Source: Frateuria soli
GTDB taxonomy: Bacteria; Pseudomonadota; Gammaproteobacteria; Xanthomonadales; Rhodanobacteraceae
Assembly: GCF_021117385.1 (NCBI RefSeq)
Contig: NZ_CP088252.1
Coordinates: forward strand, 1,240,001-1,304,000
Direction of reading: 5' to 3'
DNA length: 64,000 bases
The notes under the pieces were generated by a model. It was given only the letters and a program-made list of their open reading frames with translations. It was not told the DNA's origin and did not search any database. Every line of letters starts with the position of its first letter. Within the stretch, counting starts at the first letter, position 1. Below are positions 30,439 to 41,393 of this stretch, one piece after another. A program made the position numbers and the translations under genes.

Positions 30439-30564
30439 TCAGCGCTGGCGCGCCTTGAAACGCGGGTTGCTCTTGCAGATCACGAAGACCTTGCCGCGAC
30501 GGCGCACGACCTTGCAGTCACGGTGCCGCTGCTTGGCGGACTTCAAAGAGGAAAGCACCTTCAC
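30439..30564 (-). CDS. rpmJ: 50S ribosomal protein L36, zinc-independent paralogue (type B)
   Basis: A 41-residue protein that reads [20 protein letters not shown] at its N-terminus and ends [11 protein letters not shown], matching E. coli YkgO rather than RpmJ. Only two cysteines (17 and 30) remain, so the zinc ribbon of the C+ form is missing. Such paralogues are often made under zinc limitation. The GTG start has GGAG about 7 bases upstream; the second GTG two codons later is not preferred. It is followed by the bidirectional terminator. No Zur site is evident, and the C+ copy would be in the ribosomal operon outside this window. Confidence 0.9.
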   Translation of the reverse strand: MKVLSSLKSAKQRHRDCKVVRRRGKVFVICKSNPRFKARQR

Positions 30565-30628
30565 GGCCAGCTCCTGGAAACAATTCGGGAAAATTCAAGC
30601 CGCCAAGTTTAGCCACAGTCTGCCGGCT

Positions 30629-31537
30629 TCACAAGTCCACGTCCTCCACGCCCTTGACGATCTGCAGGAACTTGGCCAGCACCGGAGAGGGGTTGTCCCT
30701 GCGGCTGGCGACCGCCAGCAGCAGGTAGGCATCAGGGTCTTCCAGCGAGACGTAGCTGACGCCCCCCAGCTGTACCGCGCGCATGCTGGCCGGAACCAGC
30801 GCCAGCCCGATGCCGGCGGCGACCAGCGCCAGCAGGCCATTGATCTGCTGGGCCTGCTGGCCGATCAGCGGATGGAAGCCCGCCTTGCCCGCCAGTTGCA
30901 CGAGGCGGTCGTAGAGGGTCGCGGCCAGTTCCCGGGGCTGGCTGACAAACACCTCGTTGGCCAGTGCGCCGAACTGCACGCTGTCCTTGCCCGACAGCGG
31001 ATGGCCGCAGGGCACGGCCAGGACCAGCGGTTCATAGTCGATCACATCGATTCGCAACGTACGGGCGTCGGACTCGTGGCGCGGCTCGTCACGCACGAAG
31101 CCGACGTCGATCTGGTCGCCGCGCAATGCGGTGAACTGCGGCTCGCTGTACATCTCCTGCAACTGCATGCGCACCTTCGGGACATGCTGGCGGAAGCGCA
31201 GCAGGGTCTGCGGCAGTGCCCGGTGGAAGGTGACCGAGATCGTGTAGGCCAGCCGCAGCGATCCGCTGAAGCCTGCCGCCGCGTCGCTGACGCTGGCGCG
31301 GGTCTGTTCGGCCTGGGCCAGGATCTGCCGTGCCTGCTCCAGCAGGATGCGTCCGGGCCCGGTCAGGGCGACGTTGCGCTTGTCCCGATCGAACAGGCGG
31401 GTGCCCAGGTCCTGCTCCAGCGCCTGGATCTGCTGCGACAGCGGGGGCTGGGAAATGTGCAGGCGCTGGGCTGCCCGGGTGAAGCTCAATTCTTCGGCGA
31501 CGGCCACGAAATAGCGGAGCTGGCGGAAGTCGAACAT
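30629..31537 (-). CDS. LysR-family transcriptional regulator
   Basis: A 302-residue regulator: N-terminal winged HTH (DFRQLRYFVAVAEELSFTRAA, LHISQPPLSQQIQALE) and a two-lobed effector-binding domain from about residue 90 (GSLRLAYTISVTFH). The HTH and the RLAYT-type start of the sensor resemble the BenM/CatM-like branch, which often responds to aromatic or organic acids; that is only inference. It lies downstream of a decayed dienoyl-CoA reductase on the same strand, 210 bases away, and may once have regulated fatty-acid degradation genes. Confidence 0.9.
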   Translation of the reverse strand: MFDFRQLRYFVAVAEELSFTRAAQRLHISQPPLSQQIQALEQDLGTRLFDRDKRNVALTGPGRILLEQARQILAQAEQTRASVSDAAAGFSGSLRLAYTISVTFHRALPQTLLRFRQHVPKVRMQLQEMYSEPQFTALRGDQIDVGFVRDEPRHESDARTLRIDVIDYEPLVLAVPCGHPLSGKDSVQFGALANEVFVSQPRELAATLYDRLVQLAGKAGFHPLIGQQAQQINGLLALVAAGIGLALVPASMRAVQLGGVSYVSLEDPDAYLLLAVASRRDNPSPVLAKFLQIVKGVEDVDL

Positions 31538-31562
31538 AGTCGGCCATCGAATAAGTAATGGG

Positions 31563-31577
31563 CCAAATATATATTGG
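31563..31577 (-). promoter_or_regulatory. Candidate LysR operator: CCAA-N7-TTGG palindrome
   Basis: CCAAATATATATTGG, 26 bases upstream of the LysR start codon, in a short AT-rich island in otherwise GC-rich DNA. The near-palindrome of T-N11-A type fits a LysR autoregulatory site. The rest of 31578-31747 is C-rich and featureless. Confidence 0.4.
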
Positions 31578-31747
31578 AAGAATGTTTGTGACGAGGGTAT
31601 CGTTTGCCCCGTCCCGCCACCTTCCCCCTCCCCCCAGGTGGCGGTGACCCTCGCTCCGCAGCGACGCTATCCCCGCGGTCCCGGTCCTCCTCCCCCAGAG
31701 CCGGCACCGACGCGTCGTTCGCGGAGCGCTTTCTTTTTCCGCTTTCG

Positions 31748-33348
<1,601 letters not shown>

Positions 33349-33469
33349 TCAAACGATCGTATGAATGTGCCGGGTGGGCGCGACGAAAGCAAGCCGCGAC
33401 CGGGGCCGTCGCAGTCGGCCGATCCGGTATGCGGGTGACAGGCGGGTCGGTCTGAAGCGACCTGGCGGC

Positions 33470-33727
33470 TTACGCCAGCAACTGGCGAACCAGGGTGATG
33501 TAGCGGCGCATGGCTTCTTCCCGCGAGACGCCGGCCAGCTGTGCCCAGGCCTCGTGTTTGGCTGTCCCCACGAAATCGAAGAAGCCGGGGGGACGGGCCT
33601 GGATGTCGCCCAGCGAGCCCTGCTTGTACAGGGCGTAGAGCCTGAGCAGGGTGTCGTTGTCGGGACGGGTGCCAAGCCGTTTGACGTCCCCGGCGGCCTG
33701 CTCGAATTCACGGCGAAGATCGATCAT
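33470..33727 (-). CDS. Acyl-CoA-binding protein
   Basis: An 85-residue [19 protein letters not shown] helix, then the signature [32 protein letters not shown] (core RPGFFD-like and KHEAWAQL) and a final helix ending [10 protein letters not shown]. ACBPs carry and buffer long-chain acyl-CoA esters; they are scattered in bacteria. It lies upstream of the fadH remnant on the same strand (121-base gap), which fits a former fatty-acid metabolism unit. Confidence 0.93.
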   Translation of the reverse strand: MIDLRREFEQAAGDVKRLGTRPDNDTLLRLYALYKQGSLGDIQARPPGFFDFVGTAKHEAWAQLAGVSREEAMRRYITLVRQLLA

Positions 33728-33825
33728 GGAAAAGGCACGGCGACGACGGTGCGCGGCTAGATAGCACGCACCCCGGGGGTGGTCAACGCGCTACCATGGC
33801 GTTTTGCCGATCCCAAGGGAGCCCC

Positions 33826-34506
33826 ATGATCCGCACGCAGCCGGTCCCTGTCCTCACCATCGACGGGCCGTCCGGATCGGGCAAAGGCACTATCAGCCGG
33901 TTGGTCGCCGAGCATCTGGGCTGGCGCCTGCTCGACTCGGGTGCGCTGTACCGGGCGGTCGGTTACGCGGCCGGCGCCGAAGGGCTGGACCTGTCCGATG
34001 CCGAGGCGGTGACCCGTTGCGCCCAGGCCACGAAGATCCGCTTCCAGGCGGCTGCCGACGGTGGGGACACACGGGTGATCGTCAACGGCCACGACGCCAC
34101 CGACGAGCTGCGCACCGAAACCGCCGGCGCAGCGGCCTCGGCGATCGCCTCGATCCCGTCGGTGCGGCAGGCCCTGGTCGACCTTCAACTGGGCTTCCGG
34201 AAAGCTCCGGGCCTGGTTGCCGACGGGCGCGACATGGGCACGGTGATCTTTCCGGACGCGCCGTTCAAGGTGTTCCTCACCGCCAGTGCCGCCGAGCGGG
34301 CGAAAAGGCGCTATAAGCAGTTGAAGGAAAAGGGACTGAACGTTACACTTGCAGCTCTTCAGCGCGAGATCGAGGCTCGCGACGAACGCGATGCGTCGCG
34401 TACGGTCGCCCCGCTTCGCCCGGCCGAGGATGCGGTTCTGGTGGATACCACCGGCATGCCCATCGAGGACGTCGTCGCGAAAGTGTTCGCCGTCGTGCGG
34501 CCCTGA
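33826..34506 (+). CDS. cmk: Cytidylate kinase
   Basis: Phosphorylates CMP and dCMP. It has 226 residues: P-loop GPSGSGKGT at 14-22, [15 protein letters not shown], the [21 protein letters not shown] stretch (core [11 protein letters not shown]) and C-terminal RDERDASR. The ATG at 33826 with AAGGGAG upstream is preferred over an ATG at 33796. In many gammaproteobacteria cmk follows aroA directly; here 27 kb separate them while the downstream order cmk-rpsA-ihfB is intact. Confidence 0.97.
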   Translation: MIRTQPVPVLTIDGPSGSGKGTISRLVAEHLGWRLLDSGALYRAVGYAAGAEGLDLSDAEAVTRCAQATKIRFQAAADGGDTRVIVNGHDATDELRTETAGAAASAIASIPSVRQALVDLQLGFRKAPGLVADGRDMGTVIFPDAPFKVFLTASAAERAKRRYKQLKEKGLNVTLAALQREIEARDERDASRTVAPLRPAEDAVLVDTTGMPIEDVVAKVFAVVRP

Positions 34507-34530
34507 TAAGGCTGTACGCGGCTTTAGGTG

Positions 34531-34552
34531 CCTCCGCCGCGGCGGGGGTTTT
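34531..34552 (+). terminator. Weak terminator after cmk
   Basis: CCTCCGC and GCGGGGG arms with a 4-base CGCG loop, followed by TTTT. It is GC-rich but has a short U-tract, so partial read-through to rpsA is likely. The 34553-34692 leader of rpsA shows no other motif I recognise. Confidence 0.5.
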
Positions 34553-34692
34553 GGTCAACGGTGCCGACAGGGCGGTCCGTCACAGGGCGCGTTTTCTGCG
34601 ACACCCACAACCGGTGGGCCGGTTAGCCCGTGCGCATTTCATCCGACGGCGCGCACAGGGGGCTACGGCCTTTTCTCATTTCTGGAATCAAC

Positions 34693-36366
34693 ATGACTGA
34701 AAGTTTTGCCGAGCTGTTTGAACAGAGCCAGCAGGCCATCGCCAAGCTGAAGCCGGGTGCCATCGTCACCGGCATCGTTGTGGAAATCCGCAACGACGTC
34801 GTCGTGATCAACGCCGGCCTCAAGAGCGAAGGCATCGTCCCGATCGAGCAGTTCAAGGACGAAGAGGGCACGCTGGAAGTGCAGGTGGGCGACGAGGTTA
34901 AGGTTGCCCTCGACGCCCTCGAAGACGGCTTCGGCGAGACCAAGCTCTCCCGCGAGAAGGCCAAGCGTTCGATGGTCTGGGACGACCTCGAGCAGGCTTT
35001 CGACAAGGAAGAGACCATCACCGGCAAGATCTCCGGCAAGGTCAAGGGCGGCTTCACCGTCGACATCAAGGACGTCCGCGCGTTCCTGCCGGGCTCGCTG
35101 GTCGACGTGCGCCCGGTCCGTGATCCGGTGTACCTCGAGGGCAAGGACCTCGAGTTCAAGATCATCAAGCTGGACCGCAAGCGCAACAACGTGGTGGTCA
35201 GCCGCCGCGCCGTCGTCGAGACCGAGTTCTCCGAGGAGCGCGAGAAGCTGCTGGAACGCCTGACCGAGGGCGCGGTGGTCAAGGGCACGGTCAAGAACCT
35301 CACCGACTACGGCGCGTTCGTGGACCTGGGCGGCATCGACGGCCTGCTGCACATCACCGACATGGCCTGGAAGCGCGTGCGCCATCCGTCCGAAGTCGTC
35401 AACGTCGGCGACGAGCTGGACGTGCGCGTGCTCAAGTACGACCGCGAGCGCAACCGCGTGTCGCTGGGCCTCAAGCAGCTGGGCGACGATCCGTGGGTCG
35501 CCATCGCGCGTCGCTACCCGGTGGGCAGCCGCATCTTCGGCAAGGTCTCCAACGTCACCGATTACGGCTGCTTCGTCGAGATCGAGCCGGGCGTCGAGGG
35601 CCTGGTCCACGTGTCCGAGATGGACTGGACCAACAAGAACGTCAATCCGGCCAAGGTGGTGCAGGTCGGCGACGAGACCGAAGTGATGGTGCTGGACGTG
35701 GATGAAGAGCGTCGCCGCATCTCGCTGGGCATCAAGCAGACGCGCTCCAATCCGTGGGAAGCGTTCGCCGCCATGCACAAGAAGAACGACAAGGTGTCCG
35801 GCCAGATCAAGTCGATCACCGACTTCGGCATCTTCATCGGCCTGGAAGGCGGCATCGACGGCCTGGTGCACCTGTCCGACATCTCCTGGCAGGCTTCCGG
35901 CGAAGACCTCGTGCGCAACTTCAAGAAGGGTGACGAGATCGAGGCGGTGGTGCTGGCGGTCGATCCGGAGCGCGAGCGCATCTCGCTCGGCATCAAGCAG
36001 ATGGAGCAGGATCCGTTCGGCCAGTTCATGGCCAACAACCCGCGCGGCACGATCGTCAACGGCACCGTCAAGGAAGTGGACGCCAAGGGTGCGGTGATCG
36101 ACCTGGGCGAGGGCGTGGAAGGTTACCTGCGCGCCAACGACATCGCCAAGGAGCGCGTCGAGGATGCCACCCAGTACCTGAAGGTGGGCGACAAGGTCGA
36201 AGCCAAGTTCACCGGCATGGACCGCAAGGGCCGCCAGCTGGCGCTCTCGATCCGCGCCAAGGACGAGGAAGACCTGCACGACGCGATGGCCGAGTACGGC
36301 TCCGCGGCCGGCGGTACCACCAAGCTGGGTGCGCTGCTCAAGGAGCAGCTCAACAAGTCCGAGTAA
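34693..36366 (+). CDS. rpsA: 30S ribosomal protein S1
   Basis: Binds mRNA on the 30S subunit and unfolds it for initiation. It has 557 residues, the same as E. coli, with six S1 (OB-fold) repeats; the repeats from the third on share [19 protein letters not shown]-type starts and RISLGIKQ-type ends (for example near 190-260, 275-345, 360-432 and 447-518). The ATG at 34693 gives [12 protein letters not shown], as in relatives; an earlier start is not supported. It is followed by a hairpin and ihfB. Confidence 0.98.
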   Translation: MTESFAELFEQSQQAIAKLKPGAIVTGIVVEIRNDVVVINAGLKSEGIVPIEQFKDEEGTLEVQVGDEVKVALDALEDGFGETKLSREKAKRSMVWDDLEQAFDKEETITGKISGKVKGGFTVDIKDVRAFLPGSLVDVRPVRDPVYLEGKDLEFKIIKLDRKRNNVVVSRRAVVETEFSEEREKLLERLTEGAVVKGTVKNLTDYGAFVDLGGIDGLLHITDMAWKRVRHPSEVVNVGDELDVRVLKYDRERNRVSLGLKQLGDDPWVAIARRYPVGSRIFGKVSNVTDYGCFVEIEPGVEGLVHVSEMDWTNKNVNPAKVVQVGDETEVMVLDVDEERRRISLGIKQTRSNPWEAFAAMHKKNDKVSGQIKSITDFGIFIGLEGGIDGLVHLSDISWQASGEDLVRNFKKGDEIEAVVLAVDPERERISLGIKQMEQDPFGQFMANNPRGTIVNGTVKEVDAKGAVIDLGEGVEGYLRANDIAKERVEDATQYLKVGDKVEAKFTGMDRKGRQLALSIRAKDEEDLHDAMAEYGSAAGGTTKLGALLKEQLNKSE

Positions 36367-36398
36367 TTCCTTTAGGATTACAATGACTTGAGTGCGAA

Positions 36399-36423
36399 GC
36401 GGGGCGGCCCAGGGTCGCCCCGC
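36399..36423 (+). terminator. Hairpin between rpsA and ihfB
   Basis: GCGGGGCG (36399-36406) pairs with CGCCCCGC (36416-36423) around a 9-base loop and is followed by CGTTTG. With no U-run it probably reduces rather than stops transcription into ihfB. Confidence 0.45.
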
Positions 36424-36452
36424 CGTTTGAACGTCACGGACATTGGGGACCC

Positions 36453-36761
36453 ATGACCAAATCCGAACTGATCGAGGCGCTGGCCAGGCGCCAGACCCAC
36501 CTCGCGTTCAGCGACGTGGAGCTCGCGGTCAAGAGCGTGATCGAGCAGATGAGCCACGCCCTGGCACAGGGCGAGCGCATCGAGGTCCGCGGCTTCGGCA
36601 GCTTCGCGCTTCACTATCGGCCGCCGCGCATGGGGCGCAACCCCAAGACCGGCGACGCGGTGGCTCTGCCGGGCAAGCACGTGCCGCACTTCAAGCCAGG
36701 CAAGGAGTTGCGCGAGCGGGTGAATCTCTCGCTGCAGGCCGAGGAAACCGAAGTGGCCTGA
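36453..36761 (+). CDS. ihfB: Integration host factor subunit beta
   Basis: DNA-bending protein, heterodimer with IhfA. It has 102 residues: [13 protein letters not shown] start, [30 protein letters not shown] (core [12 protein letters not shown]), the beta-arm with [13 protein letters not shown] (intercalating Pro) and [17 protein letters not shown]. The rpsA-ihfB-lapA-lapB order is conserved in gammaproteobacteria. Confidence 0.97.
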   Translation: MTKSELIEALARRQTHLAFSDVELAVKSVIEQMSHALAQGERIEVRGFGSFALHYRPPRMGRNPKTGDAVALPGKHVPHFKPGKELRERVNLSLQAEETEVA

Positions 36762-36803
36762 CACGCAGCCACGATGGCTGAAAGTCGAGGTGTTTCAAGT
36801 TTC

Positions 36804-36836
36804 AAGGCAGGCGGCGCGAGCCGGTCCTGCCTTTTT
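36804..36836 (+). terminator. Rho-independent terminator after ihfB
   Basis: AAGGCAGG and CCTGCCTT arms enclose a 14-base loop and are followed by a T5 run. The remaining 36837-37020, up to lapA, shows no gene or motif I can support. Confidence 0.75.
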
Positions 36837-37020
36837 GTTGCCTGTGGGAAAGGTGTCCGCCCGGTTTCCTCGTTCCGGGGCGAAAGCGAAGCCCGGGATG
36901 GGTTCGCAACGGCAACGCCCGAGCGGCACCGTTCCCCGGAACCACCTTCGGCTCGAGGGAGAGGCACCTGACGGCCCCCACGCTCGTGCCAGTTCAACCT
37001 GATTCGGGTAAAGTCGCGCG

Positions 37021-37278
37021 ATGCGATTGATTGCCCTGCTCATCCTGGCGTTTTTTGTCGTCGTCGGCGTGGTCGTCGGCGCACTCAATGCCGATCCGGT
37101 GAGCTACGACCTGGCCTTCTTCCAGCTGACGATGCCCAAGGGTGCCGGGTTGCTGGTCGCCCTGGTGATCGGCTGGCTGCTGGGAGGGCTCACCGCCTGG
37201 TTGGGCATGAGCGTGCGCCATCGTCGCGTGCTGCGCCGCGCGCGGTCGTCCAGCGGGAAGACGCCGGCCCGCGCATGA
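37021..37278 (+). CDS. lapA: LapA family protein (lipopolysaccharide assembly protein A, DUF1049)
   Basis: A small inner-membrane protein of 85 residues with two membrane helices (about 3-25 and 43-65) and a short basic cytoplasmic tail. The family signature ALNADPVSYDL follows the first helix. LapA works with LapB in controlling lipopolysaccharide synthesis through FtsH and LpxC. The stop overlaps the lapB start (ATGA). Confidence 0.92.
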   Translation: MRLIALLILAFFVVVGVVVGALNADPVSYDLAFFQLTMPKGAGLLVALVIGWLLGGLTAWLGMSVRHRRVLRRARSSSGKTPARA

Positions 37279-38447
37279 GCATCCTCTACGTGCTGGTTCT
37301 GCTGGTGCCGGCCGCTTTTGCCAGCGGGTGGTTTGCGGCCCGCCGGGCAGCGGTCCATCGCTCGGGCATGCGCGTCAGCGAGCTGTCGTCCGATTACTTC
37401 CGCGGCCTCAACTACCTGCTCAACGAAGAACAGGACAAGGCGATCGAGGTCTTCCTGAAACTCGCCGAGTACAACCGCGACACGGTGGAAACCCACCTTG
37501 CCCTGGGTAACCTGTTTCGCCGCCGCGGCGAAGTCGATCGTGCCATCCGCCTGCACCAGCACCTGGTTTCGCGGCCGGGCCTGACCGAGGCGATGAAGAC
37601 CGTCGCCTTGCTGGAACTGGGCGAAGACTACATGCGCGCCGGCCTGCTCGACCGCGCGGAAGCGCTGTTTTCCGACCTGGTCGCGATGAATGCACACGCG
37701 CCCTCGGCGCTGCGGCATCTTGTGGCGATCTACCAGCATGAACGCGACTGGCACAAGGCGATCGACCATGCGCGCCGGCTGGAGGCGATGACCGGCGACG
37801 ACGAGTCCCCGATGATCGCCCAGTTCTATTGCGAGCTGGCCGAACAGGCACGCCAGCATGGCGCGCGATCGGAAGCGCGTGGCTACCTGCGGCAGGCCTT
37901 CGAATGCCAGGCCGACTGCGTGCGCGCCTTCATGCTCACCGGCCGCCTGCATGCCGAAGCGGGCGAGCACGCCGAAGCGGTCGAAGCCTATGAGGCGGCC
38001 GTCGGCGCGGACATCGCCTTCGTCCCGGAAATCCTGCCGCCGTTGCTCAACAGCTATGCGCGCACCGGGCAGATGGAGCGCGCCGAGCATTTCCTGCAGG
38101 ACATTCTGGCGCGCTACAACGGCATCTCCCCGGTGTTGGCGCTGACCAAGCTCTATAACCAGCGTGATGGCGAGCGGGCGGGCATCGAGTTCCTGACCTC
38201 GCAGTTGCGCCAGCGCCCCTCGGTGCGCGGCCTGATGGCACTGATCGACGCGACCATGGACAAGATCGAGGGAGAGGCGCGCGAAAACTTTCTCATCCTG
38301 CGCGACCTCACCCGCAAGCTGCTCGAGGGCCAGGCGATGTATCGCTGCAGCCGCTGCGGCTTCGGCGCCAAGGCGCATCACTGGCAGTGCCCCAGCTGCA
38401 AGAGCTGGAGCACGATCCGCCCGATCCACGGCGTCGCCAACGAGTGA
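37275..38447 (+). CDS. lapB: Lipopolysaccharide assembly protein LapB
   Basis: Membrane-anchored TPR protein that, in E. coli (YciM), directs FtsH to degrade LpxC and so balances lipopolysaccharide with phospholipid. It has 390 residues: N-terminal membrane helix (about 1-19), about nine TPR-like helix pairs (from YFRGLNYLLNEEQDKAIEVF) and a C-terminal rubredoxin-type metal site with two Cys pairs (YRCSRCGF, WQCPSCKSW), essential in E. coli. It is coupled to lapA and, by GTGA, to the next glycosyltransferase gene. Confidence 0.95.
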   Translation: MSILYVLVLLVPAAFASGWFAARRAAVHRSGMRVSELSSDYFRGLNYLLNEEQDKAIEVFLKLAEYNRDTVETHLALGNLFRRRGEVDRAIRLHQHLVSRPGLTEAMKTVALLELGEDYMRAGLLDRAEALFSDLVAMNAHAPSALRHLVAIYQHERDWHKAIDHARRLEAMTGDDESPMIAQFYCELAEQARQHGARSEARGYLRQAFECQADCVRAFMLTGRLHAEAGEHAEAVEAYEAAVGADIAFVPEILPPLLNSYARTGQMERAEHFLQDILARYNGISPVLALTKLYNQRDGERAGIEFLTSQLRQRPSVRGLMALIDATMDKIEGEARENFLILRDLTRKLLEGQAMYRCSRCGFGAKAHHWQCPSCKSWSTIRPIHGVANE

Positions 38448-39484
38448 TCCGGCCGGAACTCGCCACCGTGCTGGGATGGAGCCTGGCCGCGCTGGTGATC
38501 GCGGCGGTGGCGGCACGTGGTGCCATCGCCTATGCACGTCGTCGCGGCATGCTGGACCAACCCGGTCAGCGCCGCTCGCACACGCTTCCTACCCCCCGCG
38601 GTGGCGGCATCGGCATCGTGCTCGCCTGCCTCGTTGCCATACCCGGCGCATTCCTGAGCTTGCCCGGCCCCTGGTCCGGATGGACTACCGGCAGCCTGGC
38701 ACTGGCCTTGCTCCTGGTCGCGGCGATCGGTTGGTGGGATGACCACCGGCCGTTGCGGCAATGGCCAAGGCTGGGCGTCCAGCTGCTGGCGACGGCATGC
38801 TTCAGCGCAGCACTGCTTGCCGATGCAGGCCTCGCGTGGGCGTGGCTGCCGCTGCTGGTGCTGGCCGGCGGCTGGAGTATCAACCTGCACAACTTCATGG
38901 ACGGGATCGATGCACTGCTGGCACAGCAGGGCATCTTCGTCGCCGCCGGGCTCGGCTGCCTTGCCGCCAGCGTGGCCCAGCCTGCACTGGCGGGGGGGGC
39001 CTTCGTGGTGGCCGCGGGCTGCTTCGGGTTCTGGCTCTACAACCGGCCACCGGCCCGCATTTTCATGGGCGACGTGGGAAGCGGCAGCGTGGGCTTGCTG
39101 CTGTTCGCCTTCGGTGCGCTGTTATGGGGGATCGAACCGGCCTTGCTCTGGCCCGCACTCATCCTCGGGTCCGCATTTGTCGCCGATGCCAGCTTGACGT
39201 TGCTGAACCGCTTCTTACGCGGCAGGCGCTGGTATGCTCCGCATCGCGAGCATCTATACCAGTGGCTGGTACGATCCGGCCGCACGCATGCGCGCGCTGC
39301 CGCGTGGTACCTGGGTTGGAACCTGCTCGTCGCCGCGCCAGCCGCGGTTGTCGCGAGCCTGCTCCCGGCCATGGCATTGCCCGCCTGTGCCGCCGTCTAT
39401 ACGGCGGCGGGCGCAACATGGATCGTTGCCAAGCGCCGCTGCATGCGGCGTGCATCATTGAAGGACCGTTATGTCGCCACGTAA
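38444..39484 (+). CDS. Undecaprenyl-phosphate glycosyl-1-phosphate transferase, WecA/WbpL family
   Basis: Integral membrane enzyme that starts a polymer on undecaprenyl phosphate by adding a sugar-1-phosphate, probably an N-acetylated hexosamine (O-antigen or similar). It has 346 residues with about 10 membrane helices. Motifs: RSHTLPTPRGGGIGI near the N-terminus, GWWDD, NLHNFMDGIDAL (acidic catalytic pair), and FMGDVGSGSVG. The GTG start overlaps the lapB stop. It overlaps the following WbpM-like gene by 14 bases, so the two are probably cotranslated. The exact sugar is not deducible. Confidence 0.9.
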   Translation: MIRPELATVLGWSLAALVIAAVAARGAIAYARRRGMLDQPGQRRSHTLPTPRGGGIGIVLACLVAIPGAFLSLPGPWSGWTTGSLALALLLVAAIGWWDDHRPLRQWPRLGVQLLATACFSAALLADAGLAWAWLPLLVLAGGWSINLHNFMDGIDALLAQQGIFVAAGLGCLAASVAQPALAGGAFVVAAGCFGFWLYNRPPARIFMGDVGSGSVGLLLFAFGALLWGIEPALLWPALILGSAFVADASLTLLNRFLRGRRWYAPHREHLYQWLVRSGRTHARAAAWYLGWNLLVAAPAAVVASLLPAMALPACAAVYTAAGATWIVAKRRCMRRASLKDRYVAT

Positions 39485-41393
39485 ATGGATCGCCCTCATC
39501 CACCCTCGTATCGCCGTGGTCAGCCACGACCTGGCGATGGCCGGCCTTGCCTGGTGGATCGCCAAGGCACTGCGCTACGCCGCCGTGCAGGGGCAGGATG
39601 GCAGCTTCGATGTGCTCGAGTTTCCCATCGTGCTGGCGGTGCAGGGGCTGATCTTCACCTGGACGGGCCTCTACAAGGGTGTCTGGCGCTTCGCCAGCCT
39701 GCCGGACCTGTGGAACATCCTGAAAGCGGCGGTCTTCGGCGCGCTGGCCATCGGCCTGGCGCTGTTCCTCTACGAGCGCATGGAAGGCGTGCCACGCTCG
39801 GTGCTGCTGCTTTACCCGGTTGTCCTGACCCTGCTGCTGGGCCTGCCACGGCTGGCTTACCGCTTCTGGAAGGACAGCCGGCTCGACCTGTTCAGTACGC
39901 GCGCAGCCAAGCGGGTGCTCATCATCGGGGCCGATCGCGCGGCCGAGGCGCTGTCGCGCGATCTGCGTCATGACGGCCGCTACAGCGTGATCGGCTTTGT
40001 CGACGACAAGGGGAGCCTGCGCGGCGCTTCGATCAACGGCCATCCCGTGCTGGGCCGCATCGACCAGTTGCCGGAGCTTGCCCGCGAGGCGGCAGTCGAG
40101 ATGCTGCTGATCGCGATGCCGGCCGCCACCACGGGAGAGATGCGGCGGGTGGTCGAGTTGTGCGACCAGACCGGGCTGCCGTACCGGACCGTGCCCCGAC
40201 TGGAGGACGTGGTCGCCGGCCGCGCGCAGTTCAACGAGATCAAGGAAGTGGCGATCGAAGACCTGCTCGGCCGCGACGCGATCGAGCTCGACTGGACCGC
40301 CATCCGCGAGACGCTCACCGGTCGCCGCGTGCTGGTCACCGGCGGTGGCGGCTCGATCGGCTCGGAGCTGTGCCGTCAGGTTGCACGGCTGGGTGCGCAA
40401 TCGCTGATCATCGTCGAACAGAGCGAATACAACCTCTACCGCATCGGCAAGGAACTGCGCACCGATTATCCCGAATTGCTGCTCGAGTGCGTGTTGTGCG
40501 ACTGCGGCGACCGCGTGGCCATGCAGAAGGCCTTCGGCGAGACGCAGCCGCAAGTCGTGTTCCACGCGGCCGCCTACAAGCACGTGCCGATGTTGCAGAA
40601 GCAACTTCGCGCCGCCTTCCGCAACAACGTGCTTGGCACCCGCACGGTGGCCGATCTCGCCAACGAGTTCCAGGTCGAGTGCTTCGTGCTGATCTCGACA
40701 GACAAGGCAGTCAACCCTACCAGCGTGATGGGCGCCTGCAAGCGTGTGGCCGAGATCTATTGCCAGAACCTCAACGCGCATTCGGCCACGCACTACATCA
40801 CGGTCCGCTTCGGCAACGTGCTCGATTCGGCCGGTTCCGTGGTGCCGCTGTTCCGCCAGCAGATCCGGGCGGGCGGGCCGGTGACCATCACCCATCCGGA
40901 GATCACCCGCTACTTCATGACCATCCCCGAGGCCTGCCAGCTGATCCTGCAGGCGGCCTGCCTCGGACAAGGCGGCGAGATCTTCGCGCTGGACATGGGC
41001 GAGCCGGTGAAGATCCGCGACCTGGCCGAGCAGATGATCCGGCTGGCCGGCAAGAAGCCCGGTACCGAAGTGCCGATCATCTATACCGGCTTGCGCGCGG
41101 GCGAGAAGCTGTTCGAGGAGCTGTTCCATCAGCTCGAGAATTACAGCGCCACCGCGCACGCCAAGATCTTCCTCGCGCAGCATCGCGAGGTTTCCTGGGA
41201 GCTGTTGCAGGCACTGCTCAACAAGGCCAGCGAAGCCACCCTCACATTCAATGAAGACGAACTGCGGCGCTGCGTTTCGAGCCTGCTGCCGTCGTTCCGC
41301 TGGAGCGACGTGGCACAGCCTGACAACGTGGTGTCCATCCGCCGCGAGGCGGGCCGCACCGAACAGGGCCGTATAGAAACAGGAGAAAGCTGA
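39471..41393 (+). CDS. Membrane-bound nucleoside-diphosphate-sugar 4,6-dehydratase, WbpM/CapD family
   Basis: Makes a 4-keto-6-deoxy sugar nucleotide (usually from UDP-GlcNAc) for surface polysaccharides. It has 640 residues: four N-terminal membrane helices (about 15-130), a CoA-binding-like domain (VLIIGADRAAEAL) and an SDR catalytic domain with Rossmann motif TGGGGSIGSELC, ISTDKAVNPTSVMGACKR and the MxxxK form of the active site (M in place of Y), as in WbpM. The C-terminal region has GLRAGEKLFEELFH. It is followed by galU one base after its stop. Confidence 0.93.
   Translation: MSPRKWIALIHPRIAVVSHDLAMAGLAWWIAKALRYAAVQGQDGSFDVLEFPIVLAVQGLIFTWTGLYKGVWRFASLPDLWNILKAAVFGALAIGLALFLYERMEGVPRSVLLLYPVVLTLLLGLPRLAYRFWKDSRLDLFSTRAAKRVLIIGADRAAEALSRDLRHDGRYSVIGFVDDKGSLRGASINGHPVLGRIDQLPELAREAAVEMLLIAMPAATTGEMRRVVELCDQTGLPYRTVPRLEDVVAGRAQFNEIKEVAIEDLLGRDAIELDWTAIRETLTGRRVLVTGGGGSIGSELCRQVARLGAQSLIIVEQSEYNLYRIGKELRTDYPELLLECVLCDCGDRVAMQKAFGETQPQVVFHAAAYKHVPMLQKQLRAAFRNNVLGTRTVADLANEFQVECFVLISTDKAVNPTSVMGACKRVAEIYCQNLNAHSATHYITVRFGNVLDSAGSVVPLFRQQIRAGGPVTITHPEITRYFMTIPEACQLILQAACLGQGGEIFALDMGEPVKIRDLAEQMIRLAGKKPGTEVPIIYTGLRAGEKLFEELFHQLENYSATAHAKIFLAQHREVSWELLQALLNKASEATLTFNEDELRRCVSSLLPSFRWSDVAQPDNVVSIRREAGRTEQGRIETGES

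Noticed and set aside
35270-36220. Tandem DNA repeats in rpsA
   Set aside because: These are the homologous S1 domains of ribosomal protein S1, not a repeat element.
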